Part shown: positions 37,723-50,151 of the stretch, in pieces | Position numbering within the stretch: the stretch's first letter is position 1 | Layout of the letters: each line of letters opens with the position of its first letter | Source of the DNA: Apis mellifera | Taxonomy: Eukaryota > Arthropoda > Insecta > Hymenoptera > Apidae | NCBI RefSeq assembly: GCF_003254395.2 | Contig: NC_037638.1 | Coordinates: 12,545,086 to 12,609,085 of the forward strand | Reading direction: 5' to 3' | Length of the DNA stretch: 64,000 nucleotides | Position numbers and translations under genes: made by a program | The notes under the pieces: generated by a model | Seen by the model: only the letters and a program-made list of their open reading frames with translations | Database searches by the model: none | Told to the model about the DNA's origin: nothing

Positions 37723-40700
37723 CATGCAGCTGAAATTAGCGAGGCGAATCGTCTCCATAAAAATGTTCCGAGAAACTCCGCCCAACGTGCAGGGTAGCTG
37801 CGTTTTCGCATAGTTTCTTTTCACTTTTCTGCTTTTCACCAAACAATCAACACCACAGTGTTTGCGCTTGTTATCATGCGAGACGTGCGTAAGAATTTCT
37901 ACTGTACCGAGTAATCGATCGATGAGGAGTTTGTCTGGCACGCGATGCACGAGAAGTTGGTACTTAACCTCTCACGATACCTGTCATCGATGCAATTTTC
38001 TATTAAAATGGATATCGATTTTAGAAATCCTGTAATTTCTTACGATCGGTTTGTTTTTAATTCTCGTTATTAAAATAATTGTCCCAAACAAAATAACAAA
38101 AATCAAATCGATCATTTTTACCCATAAATGATACATCAAAAAATAAAGCTATCGTTTTCATAATTATACGTGAATAATATTTTTATTAAAAAAAATTCTT
38201 GTGTAATTAGTTTAATAAAAATATGAATCTTTGTGTTCAAAATTGATTGTTATTAAATTTTAGTGTATTTTATAATTAATTATAGGTAAAGTAATTCATA
38301 TTTTATGTTTGGATTAATTTTTCAATATAAAATAATTTAAGTTTTAGATGAAAAAACTTTGAAACGTGAAAATAAAATTAAGATTCTGAACAACTTTTCT
38401 ATATATATTTGTTTTTAATTTTCAAGACATTTAACAACCAAGAATTCTTATTTTTATTAGAATAAAATCTTTATATTTTTGGATATTTTAAATAGTTAAA
38501 AAAAAATCTCTTCTTAACTTAAAAAGATTTTTCAGTCAGGTTAAATTTAATAAAATTAATAATTTAAATTCAATTTAGATAATCACCATTATCAAATATA
38601 TATATATATATTAAAATCATATTTTTTCTAATGATACTTTAAAATTTAACGATTTCACTTATTATTTACTTTTCTTTTTTATTAAAGTATAATATTCAAT
38701 TGTGAAAGATCAATAAATAATTTATTTTTCTTCTCTTTAATCTTCTCTTTTTCTAATTATTTTTGATACATATTTTAAAATTTTCTTTAATTATATCGTA
38801 TTTTAAAAATTATTATATTTTTTATTACTTATAAAATATACACTTATAAAATATCACGAAATATATTAATTGTTCTCACACGAAATCACAAATAACTAAA
38901 CTCGATTTTATTTTGCAAGAAGCAAGAAATTGCTCTTCGAGATAATAAAAGAGTTTCTAACCGCGCACAAGTGATCGAAGAACTGCATTCAGGAAACGGA
39001 GGAACACTTCCTCGAGATGCATCCAACCGAGAATCAGAATTGTTCGATCCGTGGCATACGCGCATTTTAATTTAATGAACAAAGATTATCATTAACGGGA
39101 TTGGAAGCAAGCAGAGAGAATTTATTTTAAATCTAAAAATAATTCCAACTGGTTCATTATCGAGTAATCTTAATTGACTGAATTTGTTGTTGTAAATTAC
39201 TAATTAAAACTATCTTTAATTGCAATATATTATAAGAGAAAATATCAATAAAAATCTTTTCTTATTTTCTTATTATTATTATTATTACAGAATTAAATCT
39301 TTCAACAAATTGGCTGCTTAACTTTTATCGATAAGATTAAAAAAGCTAATAAAGTTTTCGATATAATAGTTTCGATTCTTCGAACGGAATAAAGAGATTG
39401 AAATCATAAATAAAAAGAGGAAAACGTTTCAAAAATGAAAAATTTCGTAAAAATGAAATAAATCACAGATTGTATTAATTATGTATACGAGTGAAACTGA
39501 TTAATATGTATAAATCGAATATTTTTCACGTATTCTTGACGTAAATTTTATATTAATCTTATCTTTCTATACGTCGAATAAAACGAGTCACGAGATATGG
39601 ACATTACCGATAATCAATTTTCTAATCTTTCTTGAAGAGAGATAATATCTATAAAAAAATATTTGTATAAATAATCGAGAAATATATTGCGTGTTGGAAT
39701 TGCATGGAAATAATTTTAATCGTATGAAGAAAGTGATTTTGAAGAATGTGGCAATTCGATCGTTCCACCAAGATCGAAAAAAACAAAAAAAAAAAAAAAA
39801 GAAAGAAACAAGTTCGCTTTCCACCGTGTGTAATCCTGTTATGAACAGGTCACGCATAAATTACTCTTTTAATACAATTGTATTACAGTTAGACCGTGAA
39901 AAAATGGATTATCAAAGCTGTTAAGAAAGTTTTAAATCAATTTACATATGCATCTGATCAATTAATAGTGAAAATTGTCCGTGAAATAGAAAGTAAAAGA
40001 TAAAAAAAAAAAAACAAAATGTTCACTTTTACACGTGATGCATAATAATTGAATTATGAGATAATTAGAATGTTAATCGAGTGCTAAATGTTAAAAAGTA
40101 ATAATAATAATAGTATAAGATATTTATGAGTTGTAAGAAATAATTAATGAATTTTTTAATTTTACGCATAATCACGTATAAATTTTTTTAGAATCATTCT
40201 GTTTAATTAATTTCTAGGATAGATTGATTTTCTCAAAGTTTAACCTTTTTATAAATTTTACACGGTTCTAGAGAGATTTCAACTAAACGGATCCACTGTT
40301 TAAAATAATCAGAGCACGTTAATTTATCATGTTCAATATTTCAAGAGCTTCACGTTCCAAATAAATCTACAATCAGCAAAAATGTTATTCCAGTTAACAG
40401 TTTATATTGAGCAAATTGTAATTTAATATCTGATTAATATTTGTATATTTAAAGTACACAACAGTTTCTCTGGATAATTAATAAATAATAATATCAAATC
40501 AATTATTTTTGGTAAAATTTTATTTTAACAAAAATATTTATACTCTATCTATTCCTAGATATTATAATTGTGTTATGTTCACAATAAATGGCGCCAATTT
40601 TTTTTTTTTATTTATTTTAATACATTTTTATTTATTTCACTATTCAGACGTTAATATTATACTAAAGAATCTTAAGAAATAACTCGCAATAAATGTGTTA

Positions 40701-41055
40701 TTAACCCAAGAATCATAACAAAGTCAACAAGCGATACAGCAAAGTAACAAACAAGAATAAATCTAAATAAAGATTCCAAAAGATTATACTAATTACAAAG
40801 ACTAAGACTGTTTGTTTAAAAAATATTTTTAACGCATCATTCTGAATGGAGTTGCAACGACTTCAAACTATTTTGTGATCCATTTCTCGACATGGATTCT
40901 ACGCTGCTTCCCTGAATTATTTATATTCGACTCGATTCCACATTGTTCGTCGAATCCAGATCTCGTGCTTTTATTTTCCATTTCTTTTTTCCAAACAACA
41001 CCCTTGCTCCTTTATCGCCACTGTGTTTCCTCGTGAATAATTCATCGCGCTATCA
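37723..41055. other. AT-rich intergenic DNA, no gene seen
   Basis: No supported exon was found. A minus-strand AATAAA at 40970-40975 lies about 80 nt after the stop of the next gene. Confidence 0.5.
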
Positions 41056-43123
41056 TTAGACCTCCGGGACGCCTCTAAAAAACGCATCATCGCTGCGATC
41101 GCCTCTTTCTCGAGAACCTCCACGTTGACTCTGTTTATTCGCCGACACTATTGCCTCTTTCGATCGTGGATTTACGCCTCGAAGCACTCTCCAATGGCTA
41201 TCGACGGGTTTAGGCACTTTCGAGACGACGGGATCCATTTCTGTCGATTTGAATTCCCCGCCATCGCTGTTCTTCTTAATGGCGGGCTCCACGCTTCCGT
41301 CTAGGTTAAGGTATCTCATGTTCTTACTCGCAAATTTGATGCTGTATTTCGGTGTCGTTGATTCGTTGGAAACGTTGTACGATTGAACTTGTCGATTGAT
41401 CGAACTTGCTTGAATTCGAGGATTCGAGAATATTTGATCGCTTGGAAATGATTCGAACGAAGGGATTGGAGTGTTGTAAGATATTTGCTCGAAGAACGAA
41501 GCATTTACGGGATGCTGAATTTGTTGGAAATCGACTGTCAACAGCTTGGAATCGTCTTCGCCGCTGGAATCATTCGTCAATTCTTGATAACTGTCCGATC
41601 GAAGATTATCTTTTGTTCTATTTATTTCACCGGCCTGTTTCAAACGAGAAATATGATTGATATTGTTGTTGTTTTTTGTTATCGAAGGATTCCTCTTATG
41701 ATGTTTGATTTTTTGGATACCGTTCACGTTACCATGTTTGAAACTCAGCTTGTACGTCCTCAAATTGTGCTTTCCAGCGGAATTAACCTTACTTTTCGGG
41801 CCAAAATTATTCGTCAATTTGACTTGTTCTACATTACTGGATGATGGTAAACTGTCCGACGAGGCTAAATGAATCGCGTCGTTGTGCTGGCCGTACGATT
41901 TCAACACTTCACTGTTAGGCAGAGAAAGAGTGGGGTCGTGATCGATCGAGGAAATTTCGGGATGTTCTATCAACTCGCTGGACGGAAGAACGTTTTTCTC
42001 GAACGTCGACTGGATCTCTGTGATCGGCGAATGCGATATCAATCGTATCACCAGATGCTTCGAATTAAGCGGTTCTAAAAGTCGCACGTACACTTTGTCG
42101 CCCACGCCCGGGAAATGGAACGGCCCGACGAAAGGGCCCAACGCTTTCGACGGATTGATTATTTTATGAATCACGTCAACGATCGAGTCGAAAATATTCT
42201 TGCTCTTGCTCACTCGGTAAATAGGCTCGATTCGAATCGATCCATCCTCGAAAGCTGCTGCAGGTCCTTGTATGGTCTCGAATTGTTGATTTTCCGCGTA
42301 ATTCTCCTTAATATCGTACGATTTCGTTTTCGTGGCCGAATGTTGAAGCTGCCTTCGACGTCGATTCACTTTGTATCGATTCAACGGATATAATCGCGGT
42401 TGAATAGAACGTGTCGAATGAATCCTTAAGATTTTCTTGCTTGCGTCTCTTGTTTGCAAGGCGATTTTGTGCACGTTTGGTGTATTCGAGTATATTTCGT
42501 GCTTGAACAATTTTTCTGACTGTATCTCCGGTTGAAGAGTGGTAAAGGTTATCTCGCTGACGTTGAAATTTGTATTATTTACGGACTCGAATTGTAACAA
42601 GTGGTCCTTCGATTTTTGTCTCCTATGTTTTAAATAAAATTTTATATTACTTTTTTTTTTTTTATTAATCGTTAAAAATTTTTAAAAGAAACGTACCTTT
42701 CGGAATGCACAGTTTCTACACCGAGGAATGTTGATACAAATGCGGCACAAATCTGCAACCATGAAAATCCATTAACCTCGCATTACCAACGTTATAAATA
42801 CAAATTCTTCAAATTGCTTAATCTTTTCCGTTTTTTTCTAATTAAAGAAAAGAGATAAATAAAATAAGAAACGAGACTATAAACGATCACGAGTTTACAC
42901 ATCGAACTAACATTCTTATGTCACAAAATGTCAAAAAATCATCTTCGATTTGCAATCTTCTTCCCTCCAAACGTGTTCGTCATCGATCGTATCTACGCAT
43001 TTTTATTCGACTTCTTTCGAAAATATTCGTACAAACGTGAATCACAATGAATCTCTTCGTTTCGTCGTTCCACCACGTCGTGTAACAATTCGCACTCACC
43101 GTGATCACACACGCGATCCTCAT
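41056..43123 (-). CDS. Uncharacterised secreted protein with family-type leader exons (548 aa)
   Basis: Three minus-strand exons: 43100-43123, 42697-42752, 41056-42622 (1647 nt). Exon 1 encodes MRIACVIT and exon 2 ICAAFVSTFLGVETVHSE, a signal peptide. The intron phases (0, then 2) and the 56-nt second exon match the VP-motif genes, but no VP motif follows the split Arg27. A tetrabasic RRRR at 114-117 could be a furin-type cleavage site. The most conserved-looking part is residues 155-215, with EPIYRVSKSKNIFDSIVDVI and then GPFVGPFHFPGVGDKVYVRL. The rest is Ser/Asn/Pro-rich, low in complexity and probably disordered, ending FFRGVPEV. Product and function are not recognised. A TATA-like TTTAAAAG lies near 43186-43194, about 65 bp upstream. 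Confidence 0.8.
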
Positions 43124-45004
43124 CTCGCTGATCGTACCACGTCCAACTAGATCCTACTATGGAGACATCTATCCATTGGCAACGTCTTTTAAAGCTTCCC
43201 TCTTTCCAAAGTGGCAACTTGTACGGCAACTGTTTAAACTGGACTTGACAACATTGTTTCGCGTAAGTACTGTTGGAATCGACGGTTTTCTCTTGAATAA
43301 AACGAGAAAAAAGAAGAAGAAGAAAATATAGAGATACTGAGTGATCTTAGAGGCTGTTTCGCGTCGAATCACCGGGAATTGGTGCGCATCACGCTATCAC
43401 TTCCTCTCGAGTCATAATGCATACACGATCAAAATGAGGATATTTAAGAATCAGGAAGCGTTAGACGAAATTTAATTATTGATCATTTGTAAATTAGGTA
43501 ACTAGATTTATTGAATTAGATTAAATAGATGTATGCATGTAAAAAGAAAAGAAAGATATAAACACATATTAAAGATTAAGATAAAAAGTTAAGAAAAATT
43601 TTTTCAAATTTCTAGAAAATAATTCTTTTAGCAAAATGAAATTGTTCTAACTTTTGATTGAAAAAAAAAAAAAGAAACGTTTTACAAATTTAATTGTTTT
43701 TGAACTTTTAACAAAAAGTGTAAAAATGCTTCTAAACTTTACTTACTATTTCTTTAAAAAAATTTGTTTCTCCTATAAACTCGTATTACCATTGCATTAT
43801 GAAAATAAATTATTGAAAATCGAAAGTTCTTTGTTCAACAGTTTCCTAAATGAAACAAGCTTTTATAAAAAAAAAAAAAATGGAATAAAAAGTTGACTAA
43901 AATTATTTTATTCAAGAAAATATTTTGCGAACGAACGTTTAAATATAACGTTTTTAAAAGGCTATGGCCAATAACGCACTATTCAAAAATATATCTTTCC
44001 CTTTCATTTATATATATATATACGCATCGAGGATCATAAATATCGCCTCTTGATTTCCACCACCGGCAATCTCAACGAAAGTGAATTTTCCTACTCGAAG
44101 CTACTTTAATTAGAGGAACGAACGCGAAATGGCCATCGAGATTTTCTATTTAAGTATACATAATCATCGTCCATTTATTTCTTATCCGAAAAAAAACGAT
44201 GAAACTCCAAACTGCCAAACAGAGTTACTCGCTTATTCCAAGATATACTTGTCCACATTGTCAATTAATTGATGTGGAACGAAAGTAATGTACTCGTCTC
44301 GGCCAAGATATCGCGTCATGATAACCATAATCGGTGATAAGTCGAACGAGTGGAAGCTATTAAAAAGATTCAGTAAAAACACGTCAATGTGTAAATAATA
44401 ATTGAAAGTGATAGGTAAAAAGTTGTAACTGTGGAATCAGTATGCGGGAAAATCTTGTTCTAATAAGAAAGTAATCAATCTGGGATAAATGTTCACTATA
44501 ACGTCTCTATAAAAATAAAGGTTAGAAAATTACAGAGTATAATATATAGGATATCCTTTTTATTGCGAAATGAATTGTGCATTTCACATGTCTCTAAATC
44601 ACTCTGGAACATGCGATGTGATACATAATTATGTGCATTTTGTACAAAATTTGATTTATAATTAATTTGTTTTTTAATTATTGAAAGTTCAGGTGTAATA
44701 CATATAAAAAATACCGTTTCATAATATTTCTATATATATATACATATTCATATAGTGCTCGAATGAAAAGTTCCTTGTTAAATTTTTTCTAATTAGTACA
44801 ATTTTAATTGCTATTTGCCATAGAGAATAATTATATTTTTCAAAATTTTCCTATTATTCCTATATATTTGGAGAAAATCTAATCGAGAAATTCGTTTTAA
44901 CTTAATAAATAATAACATTTATAACAATGCATAATACAATTGTTTAAGTGGTGTGAAACTTTATTGTAAGATAAACTTCAAATTCGTAAATCCAATAAAT
45001 CCAC
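43124..45004. other. Intergenic DNA, no gene seen
   Basis: It contains poly(A)/poly(T) runs and short AT-rich frames without support. A minus-strand AATAAA at 44960-44965 lies about 40 nt after the stop at 45005 and fits as a poly(A) signal. Confidence 0.5.
44960..44965 (-). terminator. Candidate poly(A) signal
   Basis: AATAAA on the minus strand about 40 nt downstream of the stop codon at 45005. Confidence 0.5.
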
Positions 45005-45680
45005 TTAATTGTAATTAAAACGACGCTTTCCATCGAAACGAAAACCATAGGCGGCGCTGTTCGGTGCGCCAACTAGAGCAGGGTTTTTGTACTGATGAAA
45101 GGAGCCGTGTAGATGCGGAGGCCTTACTGCGTTCTGTTCCTGATCCTGTGATCCTTTTAGATAGAATGCCTCAAATTGACCTTCTGGTAGCAGAATATCC
45201 TTAAGCGATTTGTCATTCGGATCATAGGCGATTCCATTTGTGACCAAAGAAATTAAAAGGGAAATACACTGGAATTGTAAAAATAATTCTAGGTTATGGT
45301 ACATGATACAATTGATTGATATAACCTCGATAATAATTTCCAAAATTAGGAAAAAAGAGTCTTAATATTACGAAAATCAGGTTACAACTTAACAAGAACA
45401 GGTTGTCATTGATATGATGATTCGATGATGACTCTAATAACTTTCAAATGACCTTTTAATGTCTTATAATTATTTTTCAAATTACGTGATGTAATTTTAA
45501 TTTTGATTTTTCAGTTCTTGACTTTGAAGATCGAATTTATTATGGCCTTGTTATATCATGTTAATAGCATTTTTCAATCTTATATTTTCAAAATTGAAAA
45601 TGATTCTGATAAAAGAAAACGTAAGTATTTAAATTTTAATTATAAATACATACCATAAAGATGAAAGAATTTACTGCCAT
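45005..45680 (-). CDS. Small secreted orphan protein (96 aa)
   Basis: Two minus-strand coding exons: 45654-45680 and 45005-45268 (291 nt). Exon 1 encodes MAVNSFIFM, then gtatgt. Exon 2 starts in phase 0 with CISLLISLVTNGIA, completing a signal peptide with likely cleavage before YDPNDK. The mature ~73 residues include LKDILLPEGQFEAFYLKG, RPPHLHGSFHQYKNPALVG and a C-terminus AAYGFRFDGKRRFNYN. There is no second intron and no VP motif, but the phase-0 intron inside the leader matches its neighbours. The start exon itself has an acceptor (attacag, exon begin 45712), so a further 5' exon exists. The strong donor at 46801-46806 is a candidate for it. Function is not recognised; a matrix protein or secreted peptide precursor is possible. 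Confidence 0.75.
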
Positions 45681-47899
45681 ACTTCGATCCGTATTCAAAA
45701 TTGATCGAAGCTCTGTAATTATGAAAAGTATTATAAATGTGCGTAAAATAAAAGATACATATAAAATGAATTATATCGTGAAATACGAATATCATAAATC
45801 ACGTAATTAAAGCAATGATATTTAAAATAATTCGATCGTGGTTGAGATATAAACTAGCCAAATAGATCGTATTTTGGAGAAGAGAAAATGCAAGGATTTG
45901 CAATTTTAATTACTAGTTAGCCAATTTCAATTTGAATTTACTTATTTATTTATATCAAAATAAACGAGAGTTATTTATTCAAAATATTATTTTCTATAGA
46001 AATTAAACATGATTAATCAATCCAATATATAATTTTGATATAGATTATAAATGCAATTTGTGGTATTATATGTATATTTTATTAATGATAAATAATAATT
46101 GGAAAAATTTCTAATAGATTTTTTCATTAAGCTAAATAATATTCTGATTTCAAGACGATATATATTTTCTATTTATCTTTCCCTTGATCACGATGAATAA
46201 AAAGAATAATCAGTCATGAGTCACGAATTTATTTGCCATTAATTTCGCGAGCATGCAACAGGTTGATGTTTCTTCTTCTTCATTCGTTTTTTTTCAATTT
46301 ACATACAATTAAAAATATAATTTTAATCGAATTAAAAAAAAATTCATTTAATAAGAATATTAAAAATTTTTATTGAATGAATTTTTCTTTTTAATATTTA
46401 TATTTAATATTTAATTTAATTTAAAATATTTATATTTAATATTTAATATTAATATTAATTTAATTTAATATTTACTAGAATGAAAAAATTATTAAAAAGA
46501 TAAAGATAATTATTAATTTATCGAGACAAAAAATGAAACTGTACACACATATATATATATATATAAAATAGATAACTTAATTAAATTCAATAAACTTCGC
46601 ATCATTAATTGAATTAAACTAAACATAATTAATTAGTAATTTTACTTTCATTTTTATTTAACGATTAAAGCTAAAGTTATGGAAAAGATGAAACGATTCC
46701 GTCAATTCTACATTGAATTTATATCGCCTAAATATTAATTATATTATAAAAAATTCTTTATCATAAAAAGATTGCTAAACTACAAATTTTCATGATCAAA
46801 ACTTACCGAACGTAGTCGTAGCAAAAGTGAAAGCCACTCCAGCAATCGCACACAACAGTATAGAAAGACGTTTTCTTTACCTGCACACATTTAACGACCT
46901 TGCAACTACCTAGCGCCCCCACCCTGAAGACCAAGAGCACATTTAAGATTTATAAAAACGGAAACTAACAAAATTAGAAAATATGCAATCTTGAATTTCA
47001 CCAGCATTGAACATATTTTGCATAAATCAAATGTTTAAAATAGAAAAGATCAAATAAATATATAAAAGTATGAAAGAAAAGTTTTTTTTTCACTGTTCGT
47101 AAAGGCGAACAAAGACAATACTAGTAAATGTAAAAAAGTGTATTTGTACAAAGTGTACAAAAAATCAGGTATCGTCGTAGGAATACAATATTGAAGAATA
47201 AAAAAATGTAATTAATTACGATATGCTTAAATTTAAAAAAAAATATATCCTATAAACAGTTATTATTGTTACAGATTACCAAATTTGATCGAAACATTGT
47301 AAGTTGATAATTAATATATTAAATTTAAAAAAAAAACAAACTAAATTGTTCCTAAATGTATTACGCTATTATCACAATGTGCAATATATATGTATATTCT
47401 CTAATACAGTGCAAAAAATCAGTTTCATTAATTCTCTGAATTTTTTAAAATTCGCGAATAAACTAATGTTATGTACGTATATTCATTCACATATAATACA
47501 ATCGCATAATTTCATTATATATTAATTTCTATGATGTTAATTGTATATTAATACAATAAACAAATTTCAGTTTACGAGTAGTGTTGATATTACATAAATC
47601 AGCTTAGCGTTGTCATTATCGCAGTACAATAATTTCGATATTTTAGCACAAGAAGCTTTACAAGAAACATACTATATTGTATGCTTATAAATTTACATAT
47701 TTTAACTATAATATATATGTACTACATATAATGTAGTACGTTATAAGTATCTTTAAAAAATGGTCGCAATAAAATAAGAACGTTAGGTAACAATATAAGA
47801 TTACAAACATTCTATTCACTTGTACATGATACGTCATAATTATTTTATATTTAAAAATATTAAATATCCCTGGGAATCAACCATAAACCGTAATACATG
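45681..47899. other. AT-rich DNA with an orphan leader-like exon; 3' flank of the ZDHHC gene
   Basis: Apart from the candidate exon at 46807-46876 nothing coding was seen. (AT)n and poly(A) tracts are common. The 47.1-47.9 kb part probably includes the 3' UTR of the minus-strand palmitoyltransferase. Confidence 0.45.
46807..46876 (-). other. Orphan signal-peptide-like exon (relict leader or upstream exon)
   Basis: The minus strand reads RKRLSILLCAIAGVAFTFAT then TTF, directly before a strong donor TTCG|gtaagt. A basic start followed by a hydrophobic core is a textbook signal peptide. However, no in-frame ATG precedes it: a TAA lies at 46877-46879. The donor phase (1) could join the exon beginning at 45712 and stay open into the 45005-45680 gene, but that would give two leaders in series. 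It may therefore be a decayed family member, a 5' exon of that gene, or a chance reading. Confidence 0.35.
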
Positions 47900-49186
47900 T
47901 TATACGGAATATAAATAAGAATCTTGCTTTGTTTTTCCTTTTGGAGGAGAAGTAAATGGCGAAAACCAAGCAATGGAAAATCTTCCAAATACAGCTTGAA
48001 TAGATTTCCATCTACTATTACGAACCCATCTGGCTTCTTCTTTTTTAAGCTGTTCAATACCCTACAAAATGAATAACAAATAAATAATCTATTTGAAAAT
48101 ATACAAATTTTTTTAAATAATGTATGCATACAGTTTCATCATTCCAAATTGCTTGTAATTGTGTTCCTAACATTACAACTGTAAAAATGGCAAATAGGAG
48201 GGCTTCAAAAGCCAAAAAAAGTAATAATACCACTGTTGCAGGTGGACTAAATGTAGAACATTCTTTCCATTCCTGTCTTACACATGTAGCAAATTGTTGT
48301 ATACATAAGAATAAAGAATGCAATGACATTCCTGCTATATAGAACTAAAATAAATATTATACAAATATTAAAATTATATAATAATATTTTGAATTTGCAC
48401 ATATTTATATTATAATAAAACTCACAGTAAAAAGTACAAAATATTTTTGATTATTTTCTCCAACACAATTATTAACCCATGGACAATGATGGTCCATTTT
48501 TCTAATACATCTGCAAATAAAATATGCAAATATTTATTATTATTCATTTTTTTATATATTATATACATCATATAAAAATTAAGATGTTTAAAATTATATA
48601 TAAATTTTTTTTACCTTTGGCAAACAGAACAATGATGTGCCCTATCAGGTTTAATAGAACAACATTTAGGACATTTAAAAATGACTTGTCCGTCTCTAAA
48701 TCCCATTTGTTCTATCATTTCCTTTGTAGCATTTCCTTTTAGAACAGCACCCTATAAATATTTTTTTTATTAAATTATTAATATATATTAAATACATTAA
48801 TTATACATATTTCAAAATATAATTTTTGCTTACAGGATCTGTAAACATTGTCTTTAAATGAGATGCAAATGCTAAAAAAGCTAATGACTGAAATATTGCA
48901 GTATTTAAACTAGAGTATAAGGTATTTATTGTGGGAATAAGAATAACTGCCATTACTACAAACTCTGCATAAATTATTAACAACCATGTTAAAATTGCAC
49001 ATATAATTCCACATATATCCTATAATAAAAAAAAAAAACAAAAAATATTTAAATTATATAGTAATAAAAAATGTTTAAATTAGATAACAAAATAATTATA
49101 CATACTTTTATACACCATAATCTTCCACCATAGCATTTGTTATGAACATCTTTTTCTCTATGAAATGACATGTAATCATAATCCAT
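47900..49186 (-). CDS. Zdhhc3: DHHC palmitoyltransferase, ZDHHC3/7 (GODZ) type (287 aa)
   Basis: Six minus-strand exons: 49106-49186, 48834-49019, 48615-48751, 48426-48510, 48132-48344, 47900-48061 (864 nt). It transfers palmitate from acyl-CoA to protein cysteines, in this family mainly at the Golgi. The protein starts MDYDYMSFHREKDVHNKCYG. Two membrane segments lie at about 30-75, and the conserved DPG motif is at 88-90. The Cys-rich domain runs from CPKCC (116-120) through RAHHCSVCQRCIRKM to DHHC at 141-144 (Cys144 catalytic), then PWVNNCVGENNQKYF. Two more membrane segments are at about 158-220. A TTxE-like NDETGIEQLKKEE follows near 231-243. The C-terminus FGRFSIAWFSPF matches ZDHHC3/7, as does the length. 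It is divergent from Vps26. The symbol denotes orthology group; 3 and 7 cannot be separated in an insect. Confidence 0.93.
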
Positions 49187-50151
49187 GATTTACTAGATTT
49201 TTAATTATTAATCATATGAAGAAATTTCAATATTGTTTATTAACATAATTATGGTTTTTGCTTGAAATAAAAATTAATGTAAATATTAATAAAATTTCAT
49301 TATATATGTTATTCATAATATATTATAAAACAATTATTATAAGAATATAAGGAAACAAATTTATAGTATGAAATAACACAGAATCTAACCTCATACACAA
49401 CTATTCACATTATTTCTTCATAGCTCCATAATAATTGAATAATCCACATCAACTTTTATTTTAATTTTTCCCATTATGATATATTTAATATACTTATGAT
49501 AAATAGTGAATGTGGAAATTGATTTTTTTGTCCTCACCTCTTACTCAATTAGCCTAAGCAAGGGTACATTGACTAATTATGTTATGTTATTAGTAAAAAA
49601 TTTCTTTTAAATATCCAGTGACCATTTCTTTATATCGATTCAAATTTAGGGTAAAGTAAATGACTTGAAAATGGAATTCAAACATGTTATCACGTGTAGA
49701 TTAATGTGGTTTGGTGTTTGAACGTCACCGATTCGCCATTGAACAGCATTACGAACGCACCTGACATTCAAATGAACAGATGTTTTTAAGGGAGATATTT
49801 GTAACATAAATGTATCGTGTTATCCAATTAACGTCGAGAAATGTTAAAAGACAATAAAGATGGATATAAATAATACTAGATACTACCGGTTTTAATGTTA
49901 CTGTATCTTATATGCAACTGGAAGTTTGACAGTACATGATAAGGGTGGGGGCCACAGTGCGCAGCCATATTGGCTACTTGTGACTTTTGGGAGGAAGCGA
50001 GCAAAAAATAATACAACTTTTCTCATTTCTACGTGAAAAAATGTTGCCTTCAAGGATTTTTCATTGATTTCACACGTTGGTCTTGATAGCGCATATACTA
50101 TTATAATAGAACATATAATCATTTTTACAAGCTCAACCTTTTTTACGAAAA
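49187..50151. promoter_or_regulatory. Shared divergent promoter region, Zdhhc3/7 and Vps26
   Basis: A 965-bp gap between head-to-head start codons. The part at 49930-50000 is GC-richer (GGGTGGGGGCCACAGTGCGC, AGCCATATTGGC) and is likely the Vps26 core promoter. No TATA box is evident on either side, which fits housekeeping genes. Confidence 0.5.

Noticed and set aside
49965..49980. CCATATTGG considered as an SRF CArG box
   Set aside because: It has only five A/T bases between CC and GG; the consensus needs six.
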